The notes under the pieces were generated by a model. It was not told the DNA's origin. It made no database searches and saw only the letters and a list, made by a program, of their open reading frames with translations. This document shows, one piece after another, positions 1 through 9,086 of a DNA stretch of 64,000 bases (its first letter is position 1; each line of letters opens with the position of its first letter). The DNA is from Pseudosulfitobacter pseudonitzschiae (lineage in GTDB: Bacteria > Pseudomonadota > Alphaproteobacteria > Rhodobacterales > Rhodobacteraceae): assembly GCF_900129395.1 (NCBI RefSeq), contig NZ_FQVP01000002.1, positions 186,001 to 250,000 on the forward strand, written 5' to 3'. The translations under genes were made by a program, and so were the position numbers.

Positions 1-16
1 TTTCACATAGAGAATT

Positions 17-41
17 GTACCACTTTTGTCGGTTTTGGTAC
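17..41. repeat. Short inverted repeat at the left edge
   Basis: GTACCA at 17-22 and TGGTAC at 36-41 form a 6-bp dyad around a 13-base spacer. It may be an operator or the foot of a hairpin for a gene that lies left of the window. Nothing else identifies it. Confidence 0.2.
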
Positions 42-79
42 GGATTTCAAGAGGTCGCAAGGCGGCCGCGCCTTGAGTG

Positions 80-111
80 ATGTCGGGGTGCACCACGATG
101 CACCCCGACAT
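80..111 (-). terminator. Strong hairpin just after ettA
   Basis: A perfect 13-bp inverted repeat (arms 80-92 and 99-111, six-base loop) starts four bases beyond the ettA stop codon. There is no clear U-tract, so it may be a weak or factor-assisted terminator, or an mRNA 3'-end protector, rather than a classical intrinsic terminator. Confidence 0.55.
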
Positions 112-115
112 TGGC

Positions 116-1771
116 TTAACGCATGAACTTCTTGTGCTTCAGACGCTTGGGTTCCAGCGCGTCGGCACCCAAGCGGCGTTTCTTGTCTTCTTCGTAGTCT
201 TCGAAGTTGCCCTCGAACCATTCCACGTGCGCTTCGCCCTCAAAGGCCAGGATGTGCGTACAGATCCGGTCAAGGAAGAAACGGTCGTGCGAGATGACCA
301 CGGCGCAGCCGCCGAAATCCACCAGCGCGTCTTCGAGCGCGCGCAGGGTTTCCACGTCCAGGTCGTTGGTCGGTTCGTCGAGCAGGAGGACGTTGCCGCC
401 CTCTTTCAGCAGGCGCGCCATGTGGACGCGGTTGCGTTCACCGCCCGACAGAAGGCCGACCTTTTTCTGTTGGTCGCCGCCCTTGAAGTTGAACGACGAG
501 CAATAGGCGCGGCTGTTCACTTCGGCGTTGCCCAGCGAAATCAGTTCGGCCCCGCCCGAGATCGCCTGCCAGACGTTGTCGTCGGCATTCAGGTCGTCGC
601 GGGACTGGTCAACATAGGACAGTTGGACCGTGTCGCCGAATTCAATCGTGCCCTCGTCGGGTTTTTCCTGACCTGTCAGCATCTTGAACAGCGTGGATTT
701 ACCCGCGCCGTTGGGACCGATCACGCCGACGATGCCGCCCGGGGGCAGGGAAAAGTCCAGCCCGTCGATCAGCTGCTTGTCACCCATGTGTTTTTTCAGA
801 CCGCTGACGTCGATCACCTTGTTGCCCAGACGGGGGCCGTTGGGGATGACGATCTGGGCATAGGCCAGTTTTTCGCGCTCGGTTGTTTCCAGCAGGTCGT
901 TGTAGGAATTGATCCGTGCCTTGGATTTGGCCTGACGCGCCTTGGCGCCCTGCCGCATCCATTGCAATTCGCGCTCCAGCGTCTTTTGCTTGGATTTGTC
1001 TTCGCGCGATTCCTGCTCAAGCCGTTTGGCTTTCTGTTCCAGCCATGCGGAATAGTTGCCCTCGTAGGGAATGCCGCGGCCACGGTCCAGTTCCAGAATC
1101 CAGCTGGTGATGTCGTCCAAGAAATACCGGTCGTGGGTGACGATCAGGATCGTGCCCTTGTAGTTGACCAGGTGCTGTTGCAGCCAGGCGATGGTTTCCG
1201 CGTCCAGGTGGTTGGTCGGTTCGTCCAGCAGCAGCATGTCGGGCGCTTCGAGCAGCAGTTTGCACAGGGCCACGCGGCGGGCTTCACCGCCCGACAGGTC
1301 CTGAATGCGTGCGTCGTCGGGGGGGCAGCGCAGTGCCTCCATCGATACGTCGATCTGGCTGTCGAGGTCCCACAGGTTCTCGGCGTCGATCTGGTCCTGG
1401 AGCGCGGCCATCTCGTCGGCGGTTTCGTCCGAGTAGTTCATCGCCAGTTCGTTGTAGCGGTCCAGTTTCGCCTTTTTGCCGGCGACGCCCAGCATGACGT
1501 TTTCACGCACGCTGAGGTTTTCGTCCAGCTTGGGTTCCTGTGGCAGGTAACCCACGCGCGCGCCCTCGGCGGCCCAGGCTTCGCCGGTGAAATCCTTGTC
1601 CATGCCTGCCATGATCTTCAGCAGGGTGGATTTACCCGCGCCGTTGACCCCGACAACGCCGATCTTGACGCCCGGAAGAAAGTTCAGGTGGATGTTCTCG
1701 AATGTCTTCTTGCCGCCCGGATAGGTCTTGGAGACCCCGGACATGTGGTAAACGTACTGATAGGCCGCCAT
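116..1771 (-). CDS. ettA: Energy-dependent translational throttle protein EttA (ABC-F)
   Basis: Soluble ABC-F ATPase of 551 aa. In E. coli, EttA binds the ribosomal E site and gates the first peptide bond according to the ATP/ADP ratio. The sequence has two ABC domains and no membrane segments. The first Walker A (VGVNGAGKST) is at about residues 40-49, followed by the signature LSGGEARR and the box LLLDEPTNHLD. A charged arm/linker rich in Lys, Arg and Gln comes next, then a second Walker A (GPNGAGKST) and signature LSGGERNR. Length and domain order match the family. The ATG is preceded by AAGGAGGG with ideal spacing, which fixes the start. The gene looks monocistronic. Confidence 0.95.
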   Translation of the reverse strand: MAAYQYVYHMSGVSKTYPGGKKTFENIHLNFLPGVKIGVVGVNGAGKSTLLKIMAGMDKDFTGEAWAAEGARVGYLPQEPKLDENLSVRENVMLGVAGKKAKLDRYNELAMNYSDETADEMAALQDQIDAENLWDLDSQIDVSMEALRCPPDDARIQDLSGGEARRVALCKLLLEAPDMLLLDEPTNHLDAETIAWLQQHLVNYKGTILIVTHDRYFLDDITSWILELDRGRGIPYEGNYSAWLEQKAKRLEQESREDKSKQKTLERELQWMRQGAKARQAKSKARINSYNDLLETTEREKLAYAQIVIPNGPRLGNKVIDVSGLKKHMGDKQLIDGLDFSLPPGGIVGVIGPNGAGKSTLFKMLTGQEKPDEGTIEFGDTVQLSYVDQSRDDLNADDNVWQAISGGAELISLGNAEVNSRAYCSSFNFKGGDQQKKVGLLSGGERNRVHMARLLKEGGNVLLLDEPTNDLDVETLRALEDALVDFGGCAVVISHDRFFLDRICTHILAFEGEAHVEWFEGNFEDYEEDKKRRLGADALEPKRLKHKKFMR

Positions 1772-1861
1772 GGGACCCTCCTTGCCGATGCGTGGAATTG
1801 TCTGGTGTCTTAGGCTGCGGCGCGCGACTTGGCAAACAGGTTTGATGTATGGGTGCGCAAT

Positions 1862-2677
1862 CTAGTTGGTCTGCGGGGCCAGCCAGATTTCCAGCAGGTT
1901 GGGCTGAGCGATCAGCCCCGCCTGTGAAAAGTCGTTCACCAGGATTTCAGCGCCGTCCAGCCGCGCGGACAGATCGCGGGCCAGCCAGCGTGCGTTTTCC
2001 GCGTAGTCGGCGCTGTAGTATCTGATCTGGGTTCTGGAGGGGCCGCGCGTCACCTCTTCGCCGCCCTGACTGCCGCCCGCGATATCCCAGCCGTTGTCGG
2101 CAAGGTCGCGGGCAATCTCGCGCGATGTGGTGCGGGTGATGGGCGGGGTGAATTGCAAATGGATCACCGGCGGGGCGGGGGCGGGACCAGCGACGATGAC
2201 GGGCGCGTCCGTGATCGGCGTGCCGCTGATCTCGCTGGTGTTCCCTGCGGGTTGGGCAGGCAGGTCGGGTGCGTCCGAGGACACGGCAAAGCTGTTGCCT
2301 TGCTGGCCGTTCTCGAAACGTGCCTCGCAGATCCGTGGCGGTTCTTCCAGGATGGTGCGCCAGCAGGGCGGCGACGGGGTGCGCCCGGTGATTTGGATCA
2401 CGCTGTCGAAGGCGCAGAACAGGATCACCCCGAAGACCACGACAAACATCCACCCCAGCACTGTTTTCATCAGCGGGTTGGAGACGACAAAGGTCAGTAT
2501 TGCCGCGATCACTCCAAAGCCGAGGATGTAGAGCGCCAGCGTGATCACGTTCTGCCCGCCGCCCATCCAGCTGACCGCGATGGCCGCCGCTGCGAGCACG
2601 CCAAGGCCGGTCATGATCAGGATTGTGCCGCCGCGATTGAGCTTGAGAAGGGATTGCAGGAATTCTATCGGGGTCAC
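1862..2677 (-). CDS. Hypothetical inner-membrane protein with C-terminal soluble domain
   Basis: A 271-aa protein I cannot assign. The N-terminal 100 residues hold about three hydrophobic helices. A Pro/Ala-rich linker follows (about residues 130-175), then a soluble C-terminal segment with alternating helix and strand character that includes the run TSREIARDLADNGW. The tail is loosely reminiscent of LytR_C or other small alpha/beta envelope domains, but I would not name it. The start is GTG, with AAGGA seven bases upstream. It is transcribed in the same direction as ettA, 90 bp upstream of it, and is divergent from the MOSC gene. Confidence 0.75.
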   Translation of the reverse strand: MTPIEFLQSLLKLNRGGTILIMTGLGVLAAAAIAVSWMGGGQNVITLALYILGFGVIAAILTFVVSNPLMKTVLGWMFVVVFGVILFCAFDSVIQITGRTPSPPCWRTILEEPPRICEARFENGQQGNSFAVSSDAPDLPAQPAGNTSEISGTPITDAPVIVAGPAPAPPVIHLQFTPPITRTTSREIARDLADNGWDIAGGSQGGEEVTRGPSRTQIRYYSADYAENARWLARDLSARLDGAEILVNDFSQAGLIAQPNLLEIWLAPQTN

Positions 2678-2770
2678 GGAAAAGTCCTTGGGTCAAATAT
2701 GTTGCCGGAAGGTAAAGCACTTTATACGGGAGGCGTTAGTGGTTTTTACACATGACGGCAGGGTGCTGAA

Positions 2771-3241
2771 ATGCAGGTGATGGCCGATTTGCTGGCGCGT
2801 CATGCGCAGATGGGGCGTGTTGACTGGATCGGTCTGCGACCCGCGCGGCGGGCAGAGGTGCAGGCCGTGCCACAGGTGCAGGTCGGGTTGTCTGGGTTGG
2901 ACGGCGACCGCGCACGGGCAGGCAAGCGGGCGGTGACGCTGATACAGGCCGAGCATCTGCCGGTGATCGCGGGGGTGCTGGGCGTGGATGTGGTGACGCC
3001 GGATGCCTTGCGGCGCAACCTGTTGATTTCAGGCATCAATCTGGGTGCACTCAAGGGGCGCGAAATTGCCGTGGGCGCGGCAGTGCTGCGGCTGACGGTG
3101 ATCTGTGCGCCGTGCAGCCGGATGGAGGAAACCTTTGGGTTCGGGGGATATAATGCGGTGCGTGGGCATGGCGGTTGGTGTGCCGAAGTGGTCACGCCCG
3201 GTCTGGTGACGCGCGGGGACGTTGTAGGTGTGGTTGATTGA
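2771..3241 (+). CDS. MOSC domain-containing protein
   Basis: A 156-aa single-domain MOSC protein. MOSC domains occur in molybdenum cofactor sulfurases and in YiiM/YuaD-type proteins handling hydroxylated bases or sulfur carriers. Family features here are GLSGLDGDRA near the N-terminus, the invariant-cysteine region CAPCSRMEE, and the closing GDVVGVVD. No PLP-dependent sulfurase domain is attached, so it is a stand-alone form with unknown substrate. An internal ATG at 2780 is an alternative start. It runs into nadD 24 bp downstream, and the two probably share a transcript. Confidence 0.85.
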   Translation: MQVMADLLARHAQMGRVDWIGLRPARRAEVQAVPQVQVGLSGLDGDRARAGKRAVTLIQAEHLPVIAGVLGVDVVTPDALRRNLLISGINLGALKGREIAVGAAVLRLTVICAPCSRMEETFGFGGYNAVRGHGGWCAEVVTPGLVTRGDVVGVVD

Positions 3242-3265
3242 CCCCGCACAGTCGGGCAACAAGCG

Positions 3266-3874
3266 ATGATGAACAGCGCACGCCCCTTTGTCAGGCCCGG
3301 CCAGACCATTGGCCTGTTGGGCGGATCCTTTGATCCGGCCCACGCGGGGCATGTGCATATCACCCGTGAGGCGCTGAAGCGGTTTGATCTGGACTGTGTC
3401 TGGTGGCTGGTCAGCCCGGGCAATCCGCTCAAGTCACACGGGCCTGCGCCGCTGGAGAAGCGCATGGCGCAGGCGCGGCGGGTCATGCAGCACCCGCGTG
3501 TCACGGTGACCGACATCGAGGCGCGGCTGGGGACGCGATATACGGCGCAGACGCTGAAGGCGTTGAAGGCGCAGTATCGGGGGGTGCGGTTTGTCTGGCT
3601 GATGGGAGCGGACAACCTGGCGCAGTTTCATCTCTGGCAGGACTGGCAATGGATCATGGCCAATGTGCCGGTCGGTGTGCTGGCCCGTCCGGGTGACCGG
3701 ATTTCGGCGCGGATGAGCCCGGCGGCGCGGTTGTTTGCGCCTTACCGGATTGCCGGGCGGCATTCGCATCTTTTAGGCTGGTCCGATCCGCCTGCGTGGT
3801 GCTTTGTCAACGTGCCGATGGTGGCGCAATCGTCCAGTGCGATCCGTGCGGCGGGAGGCTGGTCAGCCACGTAG
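3266..3874 (+). CDS. nadD: Nicotinate-nucleotide adenylyltransferase NadD
   Basis: Adenylates nicotinate mononucleotide to deamido-NAD in NAD biosynthesis; cytosolic. The 202-aa sequence has the nucleotidyltransferase motif [14 protein letters not shown] near residue 20, SPGNPLK for substrate contact, [11 protein letters not shown], and the C-terminal SSSAIRA that replaces ISxTxIR. An alternative in-frame ATG lies one codon inside. The 3' end overlaps the convergent EamA gene by 12 bp. In many bacteria nadD sits beside rsfS and proB; here it follows a MOSC gene instead. Confidence 0.93.
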   Translation: MMNSARPFVRPGQTIGLLGGSFDPAHAGHVHITREALKRFDLDCVWWLVSPGNPLKSHGPAPLEKRMAQARRVMQHPRVTVTDIEARLGTRYTAQTLKALKAQYRGVRFVWLMGADNLAQFHLWQDWQWIMANVPVGVLARPGDRISARMSPAARLFAPYRIAGRHSHLLGWSDPPAWCFVNVPMVAQSSSAIRAAGGWSAT

Positions 3875-4720
3875 GCGGGCCGAGGCCAGACCCGCGCCCA
3901 CGATCAGCGCCAGACCAAGCCACGTCAGCGCATCGGGCAGGGCCCCGAAGATGGCCCATCCCAGGGCGACCGCTGCGATGAGCTGGAAATAGACGAGCGG
4001 GGCCAGTTGCGTGGCGGGCGCGATCCGGTTGGCATAGAGCAACAACAGGTTGCCCAGCAGGGAGCCTGCCGCGCTGAGCACGGTCAGCCCCGCCACGGCG
4101 GTTGTTGCAGGCGGCAGGTTGGCCAGCCCGAAAGGCAATAGGGCAAGGGCGGCGATCCCGAACTGGGTAAAGGCCAGCGCGACCGGCGATCCGGCGCCCG
4201 CCAGCCAGCGTGTCGCAGTCAGGAACAGTCCGTAAAAGCTGCCTGCGGCCACGGCCCACAGCAACCCCGCACCGCCGCCAAAGCCGGGGCGGACCACGAC
4301 CAGAACCCCCGCAAATCCGCAGGCGATCAACACCGCGCGCAGTCCTGTTATCGGCTCGCGCAGGACCAGCGCGCCCAGGGTGAAGCTGATCAGCGGGCCG
4401 ATGAAGAATGCTGCGAACACATTCGCTATGTCCTCTGTGCGCAGGGCCATCTGGATGCAGGTGATGCCCATCGCCAGAATCAATCCCCGCAGCCAGATCC
4501 GCCAGTTGCGCAGCAGCGCAAAGGTGCCGTGTGGCACAAAGGGTGCAATCATCGCGGTGGCCAGAAAAAACCGGGAGGATGCGACCCACAAGGGGGATAC
4601 GCCATGGGCCGAGGTCAGCAGTTTGCCAGCGCTGTCTCCCAATGGGATCAACGACATGGCGACAAACATGATCAGGGCGGCGCGTTCCATCCGCGGGCTG
4701 CTAGCACGCAGGGCGCGCAT
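3863..4720 (-). CDS. EamA-family (DMT superfamily) membrane transporter
   Basis: A 285-aa integral membrane protein with about ten hydrophobic helices in two repeated EamA units, as in drug/metabolite exporters. The second repeat begins near [15 protein letters not shown], and the last helix ends in [15 protein letters not shown]. The substrate cannot be read from sequence; related proteins export amino acids, S-adenosylmethionine or nucleosides. I prefer the ATG at 4720 (MRALRASSP) over the upstream start at 4774 because it leaves a short cytoplasmic tail before the first helix. It converges with nadD and is divergent from dacB. Confidence 0.85.
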   Translation of the reverse strand: MRALRASSPRMERAALIMFVAMSLIPLGDSAGKLLTSAHGVSPLWVASSRFFLATAMIAPFVPHGTFALLRNWRIWLRGLILAMGITCIQMALRTEDIANVFAAFFIGPLISFTLGALVLREPITGLRAVLIACGFAGVLVVVRPGFGGGAGLLWAVAAGSFYGLFLTATRWLAGAGSPVALAFTQFGIAALALLPFGLANLPPATTAVAGLTVLSAAGSLLGNLLLLYANRIAPATQLAPLVYFQLIAAVALGWAIFGALPDALTWLGLALIVGAGLASARLRG

Positions 4721-4803
4721 ATGGAATGCACCACGTTTCTGTGACCGAAAACGAACTAATTGCGGCTTGTCCATTTCTTTGCGGCAAGGTTATTCTGCGC
4801 CCC

Positions 4804-6294
4804 ATGTCATACCCTGTTTCCAGACGTTTCTTTTTGTCCGCCACGGCGGCCACCCTTGCCTCCGGTGCATTTGCCGATGCGCCCGACGGGTCGCTGCGTC
4901 CGCGTTTGCGCGGCGAGGGCATTGCCAAGAAGGCCGTCGCAGGCCCCGAGGTCATCGTGGCCAACGCCAAGCTGGGCGGGCAGGTGTGCTATTCGGTGGC
5001 GGATGCCAAGACCGGCCTGCGGCTTGAGGGGATGAACCCGCAAACCGGAACGCCGCCGGCCAGCACGGCCAAGGCAATTACGGCGCTATATGCGCTGAAG
5101 GTGCTGGGCAGTGCGCACCGGTTCGAAACGCAAGTGGTGGTAACCGGTGCCGTCACGGATGGCATCGTGTCGGGTGATCTGGTGCTGTCGGGGGGCGGTG
5201 ATCCCAGTCTGGACACCAATGCGCTGGCCACGCTGGCGGCCAACGTCAAGGCGGCGGGCATCCGCGAAGTGCACGGGGGGCTGGTGATCTATGATGGCGG
5301 GTTCCCGCATGTCCGTACCATCGATCCCGACCAGCCTGCGCATCTGGGGTACAGCCCTGCCGTTTCGGGGATCGCGCTGAACTACAACCGGGTCCATTTC
5401 GAGTGGAAGCGCGAGGGCGCCAATTATGCGGTGACCATGGACGCACGGTCGGACAAATACCGTCCCGACGTGGTCATGGCGCAGATGCGTGTCGAGGACC
5501 GCACGGCCCCCGTTTACACCTATGCCGAAAGCGGCGGGCGCGACGACTGGACCGTGGCGCGGGGTGCGCTGGGCACGGGCGGCGCACGCTGGTTGCCGGT
5601 GCGCAATCCTGCGCTGTATGCGGGCGACGTGTTCCGCACCATGCTGCGGTCGCAAGGCATTGACGTCCCTGCGGCCAAGGTGACGATGGCCCGTCCATCG
5701 GGTCAGGTGGTGGCGCGGCAGTTCAGCGACGAGCTGCATGTTCTGCTGAAGGATATGTTGAAGTATTCCACAAACCTGACGGCTGAAATGGTGGGGCTGG
5801 CGGCCACGGTCAAACGCGGTGGCACGCCGCAGACGTTGAAAGAGTCGGCCAGCGCCATGAACGATTGGGTGCGTGCAGATCTGGGCGCGCAGGGCATCGA
5901 GCTTGTGGACCACTCGGGTCTGAGCGAGGACAGCCGGGTGACGGCGGACGGGATGGTCGGTGCGCTGGTCAAGGTTTACGGCGACAACGAGCTGCGTCCG
6001 CTGTTGAAGGAAATCCCGCTGCGCGATGCCAAGGGGCGGCCGATCAAATCCGGTCCGATCACGGTGCACGCCAAGACCGGCACGCTGAACTTTGTCTCGG
6101 GTCTTGCGGGGTACATGACGGCACATGATGGCACGGTCATGGCCTTTTCGATCTTTGCAGCCGACGAAGACCGCCGCGCCAAGCTGACGCGGGCACAACG
6201 CGAAAGCCCCGAAGGCGCGCGTTGGTACAACGGACGCGCCAAGAACATGCAGCAGGAACTGATCGAACGCTGGGCTGCGCAGTACGGAAGCTGA
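4804..6294 (+). CDS. dacB: D-alanyl-D-alanine carboxypeptidase/endopeptidase (PBP4, DacB)
   Basis: Class C low-molecular-mass penicillin-binding protein of 496 aa that trims D-Ala from, and cleaves cross-links in, periplasmic peptidoglycan. Peptidase S13 motifs are all visible: SxxK as STAK (S87, K90), SxN as STN (322-324) and KTG (424-426). The N-terminus SRRFFLSATAA followed by an Ala-rich stretch ending GAFA resembles a Tat signal with cleavage near residue 24. The long insertion between SxxK and SxN is normal for PBP4. The ATG at 4804 is chosen because it directly precedes the signal peptide; an upstream start at 4726 would put more than 20 non-signal residues before it. Confidence 0.93.
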   Translation: MSYPVSRRFFLSATAATLASGAFADAPDGSLRPRLRGEGIAKKAVAGPEVIVANAKLGGQVCYSVADAKTGLRLEGMNPQTGTPPASTAKAITALYALKVLGSAHRFETQVVVTGAVTDGIVSGDLVLSGGGDPSLDTNALATLAANVKAAGIREVHGGLVIYDGGFPHVRTIDPDQPAHLGYSPAVSGIALNYNRVHFEWKREGANYAVTMDARSDKYRPDVVMAQMRVEDRTAPVYTYAESGGRDDWTVARGALGTGGARWLPVRNPALYAGDVFRTMLRSQGIDVPAAKVTMARPSGQVVARQFSDELHVLLKDMLKYSTNLTAEMVGLAATVKRGGTPQTLKESASAMNDWVRADLGAQGIELVDHSGLSEDSRVTADGMVGALVKVYGDNELRPLLKEIPLRDAKGRPIKSGPITVHAKTGTLNFVSGLAGYMTAHDGTVMAFSIFAADEDRRAKLTRAQRESPEGARWYNGRAKNMQQELIERWAAQYGS

Positions 6295-6295
6295 G

Positions 6296-6697
6296 TTACA
6301 GCGTGAGGTGCCGCGCCCGTGCGCCCCGTTCGATGGCGGCGGCGTGCAAGCGGTCAAGGTTCAGCTCATAGCGGATTTCTTCAAGCAGGCGCAGTTCGCC
6401 ATCGCTGAGGTGCCCGTTTGAGGCCGCCACATCGCAGGCCAGCGCATAGGCGGTTTCGAACAGACGTTCGGGCAGTGCCTCGCGCACCAAGCCAAAGAGC
6501 GCGTCCAGCCCGTCCTCTTCGTCGAACAGGTCGAGCACGACTTGGCTGACGGTCGACAGACGGTCAACGTCATAGTCTGCAAAGACGGGCAGATTGTTGA
6601 TGGCTGAGTTGATCTTGATCAGTTCGGCGGTGTCCATTTTCGAATCCGATGCGGACACGGCGATCATCACGGCGACCAACGCGTCCTGTTCGGTCAT
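6296..6697 (-). CDS. TerB-like tellurite-resistance domain protein
   Basis: A small all-helical acidic protein of 133 aa of the TerB/DjlA-N type. These domains often bind metal ions and appear in stress and membrane-associated processes. Features are DALVAVMIAVSASD at the N-terminus and the central CDVAASNGHLSDGELRLL, where the acidic DGE motif matches the TerB metal site. No other ter gene is nearby, so tellurite resistance is not implied. The ATG at 6697 starts at the expected domain edge; an upstream TTG would add 29 atypical residues. It converges with dacB, with one base between the stop codons. Confidence 0.8.
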   Translation of the reverse strand: MTEQDALVAVMIAVSASDSKMDTAELIKINSAINNLPVFADYDVDRLSTVSQVVLDLFDEEDGLDALFGLVREALPERLFETAYALACDVAASNGHLSDGELRLLEEIRYELNLDRLHAAAIERGARARHLTL

Positions 6698-6838
6698 TGA
6701 ATGCTGGGTGTCTTGGGGCACGGGCACCGTCCTTTGGTCTGCGTGTTGCAGGTGCAGAATATTGACGCGCTTGCCTTTGCACAATAGGTAGCGGCGGGAT
6801 TGCGCGGTTATGCGCGACCGATGTTAAGGATATATGAC

Positions 6839-8422
6839 ATGGCGAAAATGACGGAAGCTGGCATGACCAGCAAAGCGTGGCCTTTCGAAGAAGCACGCCG
6901 CATCCTCAAACGCTATGAAAAGGCGCCGCCTGAAAAGGGTTATGTGCTGTTTGAAACCGGCTATGGCCCCAGCGGCCTGCCGCATATCGGCACCTTTGGC
7001 GAGGTGGCGCGGACCACGATGATCCGCCGTGCCTTTCAGGAAATCAGCGACATCCCGACACGGTTGATCTGTTTCTCGGACGATCTGGACGGGATGCGCA
7101 AGGTGCCGGGCAACGTGCCGAACCCTGACGCATTGCAGGAGCATCTGCAAAAGCCGCTGACCTCGGTGCCGGACCCTTTCGAGAAATTCGAAAGCTTTGG
7201 CCACCACAACAACGCGATGCTGCGCCGGTTCCTTGATACCTTCGGGTTTGAATACGAGTTCATCTCGGCCACAGAATTCTATGCCTCGGGCAAGTTCGAC
7301 GAGGTGCTGTTGCGCGCCGCCGAGAAGTACGACGAGATCATGGCGGTGATGCTGAAAAGCCTGCGCGAAGAGCGTCAGCAGACCTATTCGATCTTTCTGC
7401 CGATCCATCCCGAAACGGGCCGTGTTCTGTATGTGCCGATGAAAAAGGTGGATGCAGCCGAGGGCACGATCACCTTTGACGACCCCGAAACCGGCACCGA
7501 GATGACGCTGCCGCTGACCGGTGGCAATGTGAAGTTGCAGTGGAAGCCCGATTTTGGCGCACGCTGGGCCGCACTTGAGGTCGATTTCGAGATGTACGGC
7601 AAGGACCACAGCACCAACACGCCGATTTATGACAGCATCTGCCGCATCCTGGGATGGAAAGCGCCCGAGCATTTCACTTACGAGCTGTTTCTGGATGAGA
7701 ACGGTCAGAAGATTTCCAAATCTTCCGGCAATGGCGTCAGCATCGACGAATGGCTGACCTATGCCAGCGCGGAAAGCCTGTCCTATTTCATGTACCAAAA
7801 GCCGAAGACGGCCAAGCGGATGCATTTCGATGTGATCCCCAAGGCGGTGGACGAATACCACCAGCAACTGCGGGCCTATGTGGATCAGGACGACAAGGCG
7901 CGGCTGAACAATCCGGTGTGGCACATCCACGGCGGTGACGTGCCCGAGTCCAAGATGCTGGTGCCGTTCTCGATGTTGCTGAACCTTGCGTCGGTGTCGC
8001 AGGCCGAGGACAAGGACCGGCTGTGGGGCTTTATCCAGCGGTACGCGCCCGATGCGACACCGCAAAGCAACCCGGACATGGATCAGGCGGCAGGCTTTGC
8101 CGTGCGCTATTTCAACGACTTCGTGAAGCCCAAGCGCACCTTCCGTCTGCCCACCGACCTTGAGCGCGAGGCGCTGGAGGCTTTGCGGGACGAGTTGAAG
8201 GCCTATGATGGCGCGCTGGACGATGAGGCGTTGCAATCCATCGTCTATTCCGTCGGGCGCGACCGGTTCGATCCGCTGCGCGCGTGGTTCACGGCACTGT
8301 ACGAAGTGTTGCTGGGCGCAAGTCAGGGGCCGCGGTTCGGCGGGTTTATCGCGCTGTATGGTGTCGATGAAACCATCGCGTTGATCGACCGGGCCCTGGC
8401 GGGCGAGTTGGTCAAAGGCTGA
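6839..8422 (+). CDS. lysK: Lysyl-tRNA synthetase, class I
   Basis: Charges tRNA-Lys with lysine. This is the class I (archaeal-type) enzyme found in many alphaproteobacteria instead of the class II LysS. The 527-aa protein carries the Rossmann signature [13 protein letters not shown] (HIGH motif) and the KMSKS equivalent KISKSSGNG, with a helical C-terminal anticodon-binding region. The ATG at 6839 is preceded by AAGGA at 6826-6830 with eight-base spacing, which decides between several upstream ATGs. It is followed by a good intrinsic terminator, so it is probably monocistronic. Confidence 0.95.
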   Translation: MAKMTEAGMTSKAWPFEEARRILKRYEKAPPEKGYVLFETGYGPSGLPHIGTFGEVARTTMIRRAFQEISDIPTRLICFSDDLDGMRKVPGNVPNPDALQEHLQKPLTSVPDPFEKFESFGHHNNAMLRRFLDTFGFEYEFISATEFYASGKFDEVLLRAAEKYDEIMAVMLKSLREERQQTYSIFLPIHPETGRVLYVPMKKVDAAEGTITFDDPETGTEMTLPLTGGNVKLQWKPDFGARWAALEVDFEMYGKDHSTNTPIYDSICRILGWKAPEHFTYELFLDENGQKISKSSGNGVSIDEWLTYASAESLSYFMYQKPKTAKRMHFDVIPKAVDEYHQQLRAYVDQDDKARLNNPVWHIHGGDVPESKMLVPFSMLLNLASVSQAEDKDRLWGFIQRYAPDATPQSNPDMDQAAGFAVRYFNDFVKPKRTFRLPTDLEREALEALRDELKAYDGALDDEALQSIVYSVGRDRFDPLRAWFTALYEVLLGASQGPRFGGFIALYGVDETIALIDRALAGELVKG

Positions 8423-8433
8423 GCATTGCAGGG

Positions 8434-8475
8434 ATGCGGGCTGGGGCAACCCTGTCCGCATTTTGTTGTTTTAGA
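8434..8475 (+). terminator. Intrinsic terminator after lysK
   Basis: Arms 8434-8445 and 8450-8461 form a 12-position stem (one G-U, one mismatch) closed by a GCAA tetraloop. A T-rich run follows to 8475. Confidence 0.8.
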
Positions 8476-8518
8476 AATCTACGCTAGTTTACTCCGTGTG
8501 TTCATAACGAGGTAAGCC

Positions 8519-8932
8519 ATGTTCAGATTTATCCTGCCTGCCCTGATTGCCCTGACACTGTCCCTGACCGTGCCTGTGTCCGTCCAGGCCCAAGAGACCG
8601 CGATCACCGACACGATCGGTCGACAGATCGAAGCCTTTCAGGCTGATGATTTCGATCAGGCATTCGGTTTTGCCAGCCCGTCGCTGCAAAGCATGTTCCG
8701 CACGCCAGAGAATTTCCGACAGATGGTCACCCAAGGCTATCCGATGGTCTGGCGCCCCGCGCAGGTCGAGTATCTGGACCAGCGGACCGAGGACGGGACG
8801 GTTGGGCAAAAGGTCATGATCACCGACCAGAAGGGCGGTGTGCATGTGCTGGACTACCGGATGCTGCAAACCGAAGAGGGTTGGAAAATCAACGGTGTGA
8901 CCCTGTTGGACAGCAGCGCGGTCGCTGTCTGA
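8519..8932 (+). CDS. Secreted DUF4864 domain protein
   Basis: A 137-aa protein with a clear Sec signal peptide (hydrophobic stretch at residues 5-20, cleavage after VQA near residue 24). It is followed by a compact domain matching DUF4864 of alphaproteobacteria: TIGRQIEAFQADDFDQAF, AFGFASPSLQ and the closing EGWKINGVTL. The fold resembles the NTF2/SnoaL-like alpha+beta cone, where a helix pair precedes a curved sheet. Function is unknown; a periplasmic ligand-binding role is possible. It has its own promoter space after the lysK terminator and is followed by a structured leader region. Confidence 0.8.
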   Translation: MFRFILPALIALTLSLTVPVSVQAQETAITDTIGRQIEAFQADDFDQAFGFASPSLQSMFRTPENFRQMVTQGYPMVWRPAQVEYLDQRTEDGTVGQKVMITDQKGGVHVLDYRMLQTEEGWKINGVTLLDSSAVAV

Positions 8933-8971
8933 GACGGACCCACCGTGACGGTGCTGTGAGGCGCTGTTAAC

Positions 8972-9032
8972 CCGGTGTTGATACACCCTGCCGCCGGAAC
9001 GGGTGGCATAGCCCCTGTCAGGTCAACACCGG
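8972..9032. repeat. Long-range inverted repeat before the beta-helix gene
   Basis: CCGGTGTTGA at 8972-8981 is exactly complementary to TCAACACCGG at 9023-9032. A smaller nested pair, CCTG/CAGG, lies inside. The element sits between the DUF4864 stop and the start at 9087. It could be a terminator without a U-tract for the upstream gene or a structured 5' leader for the downstream gene. Confidence 0.5.
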
Positions 9033-9086
9033 CGCAGGCACGGGGTCATTCGGACCTTTTGCCGCGCTGCGGGAAAGGGTGAGTTT

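Noticed and set aside
77-1813. Long plus-strand frame across ettA
   Set aside because: It is the antisense shadow of ettA in GC-rich DNA; the minus strand has both ABC signatures and a perfect ribosome binding site.
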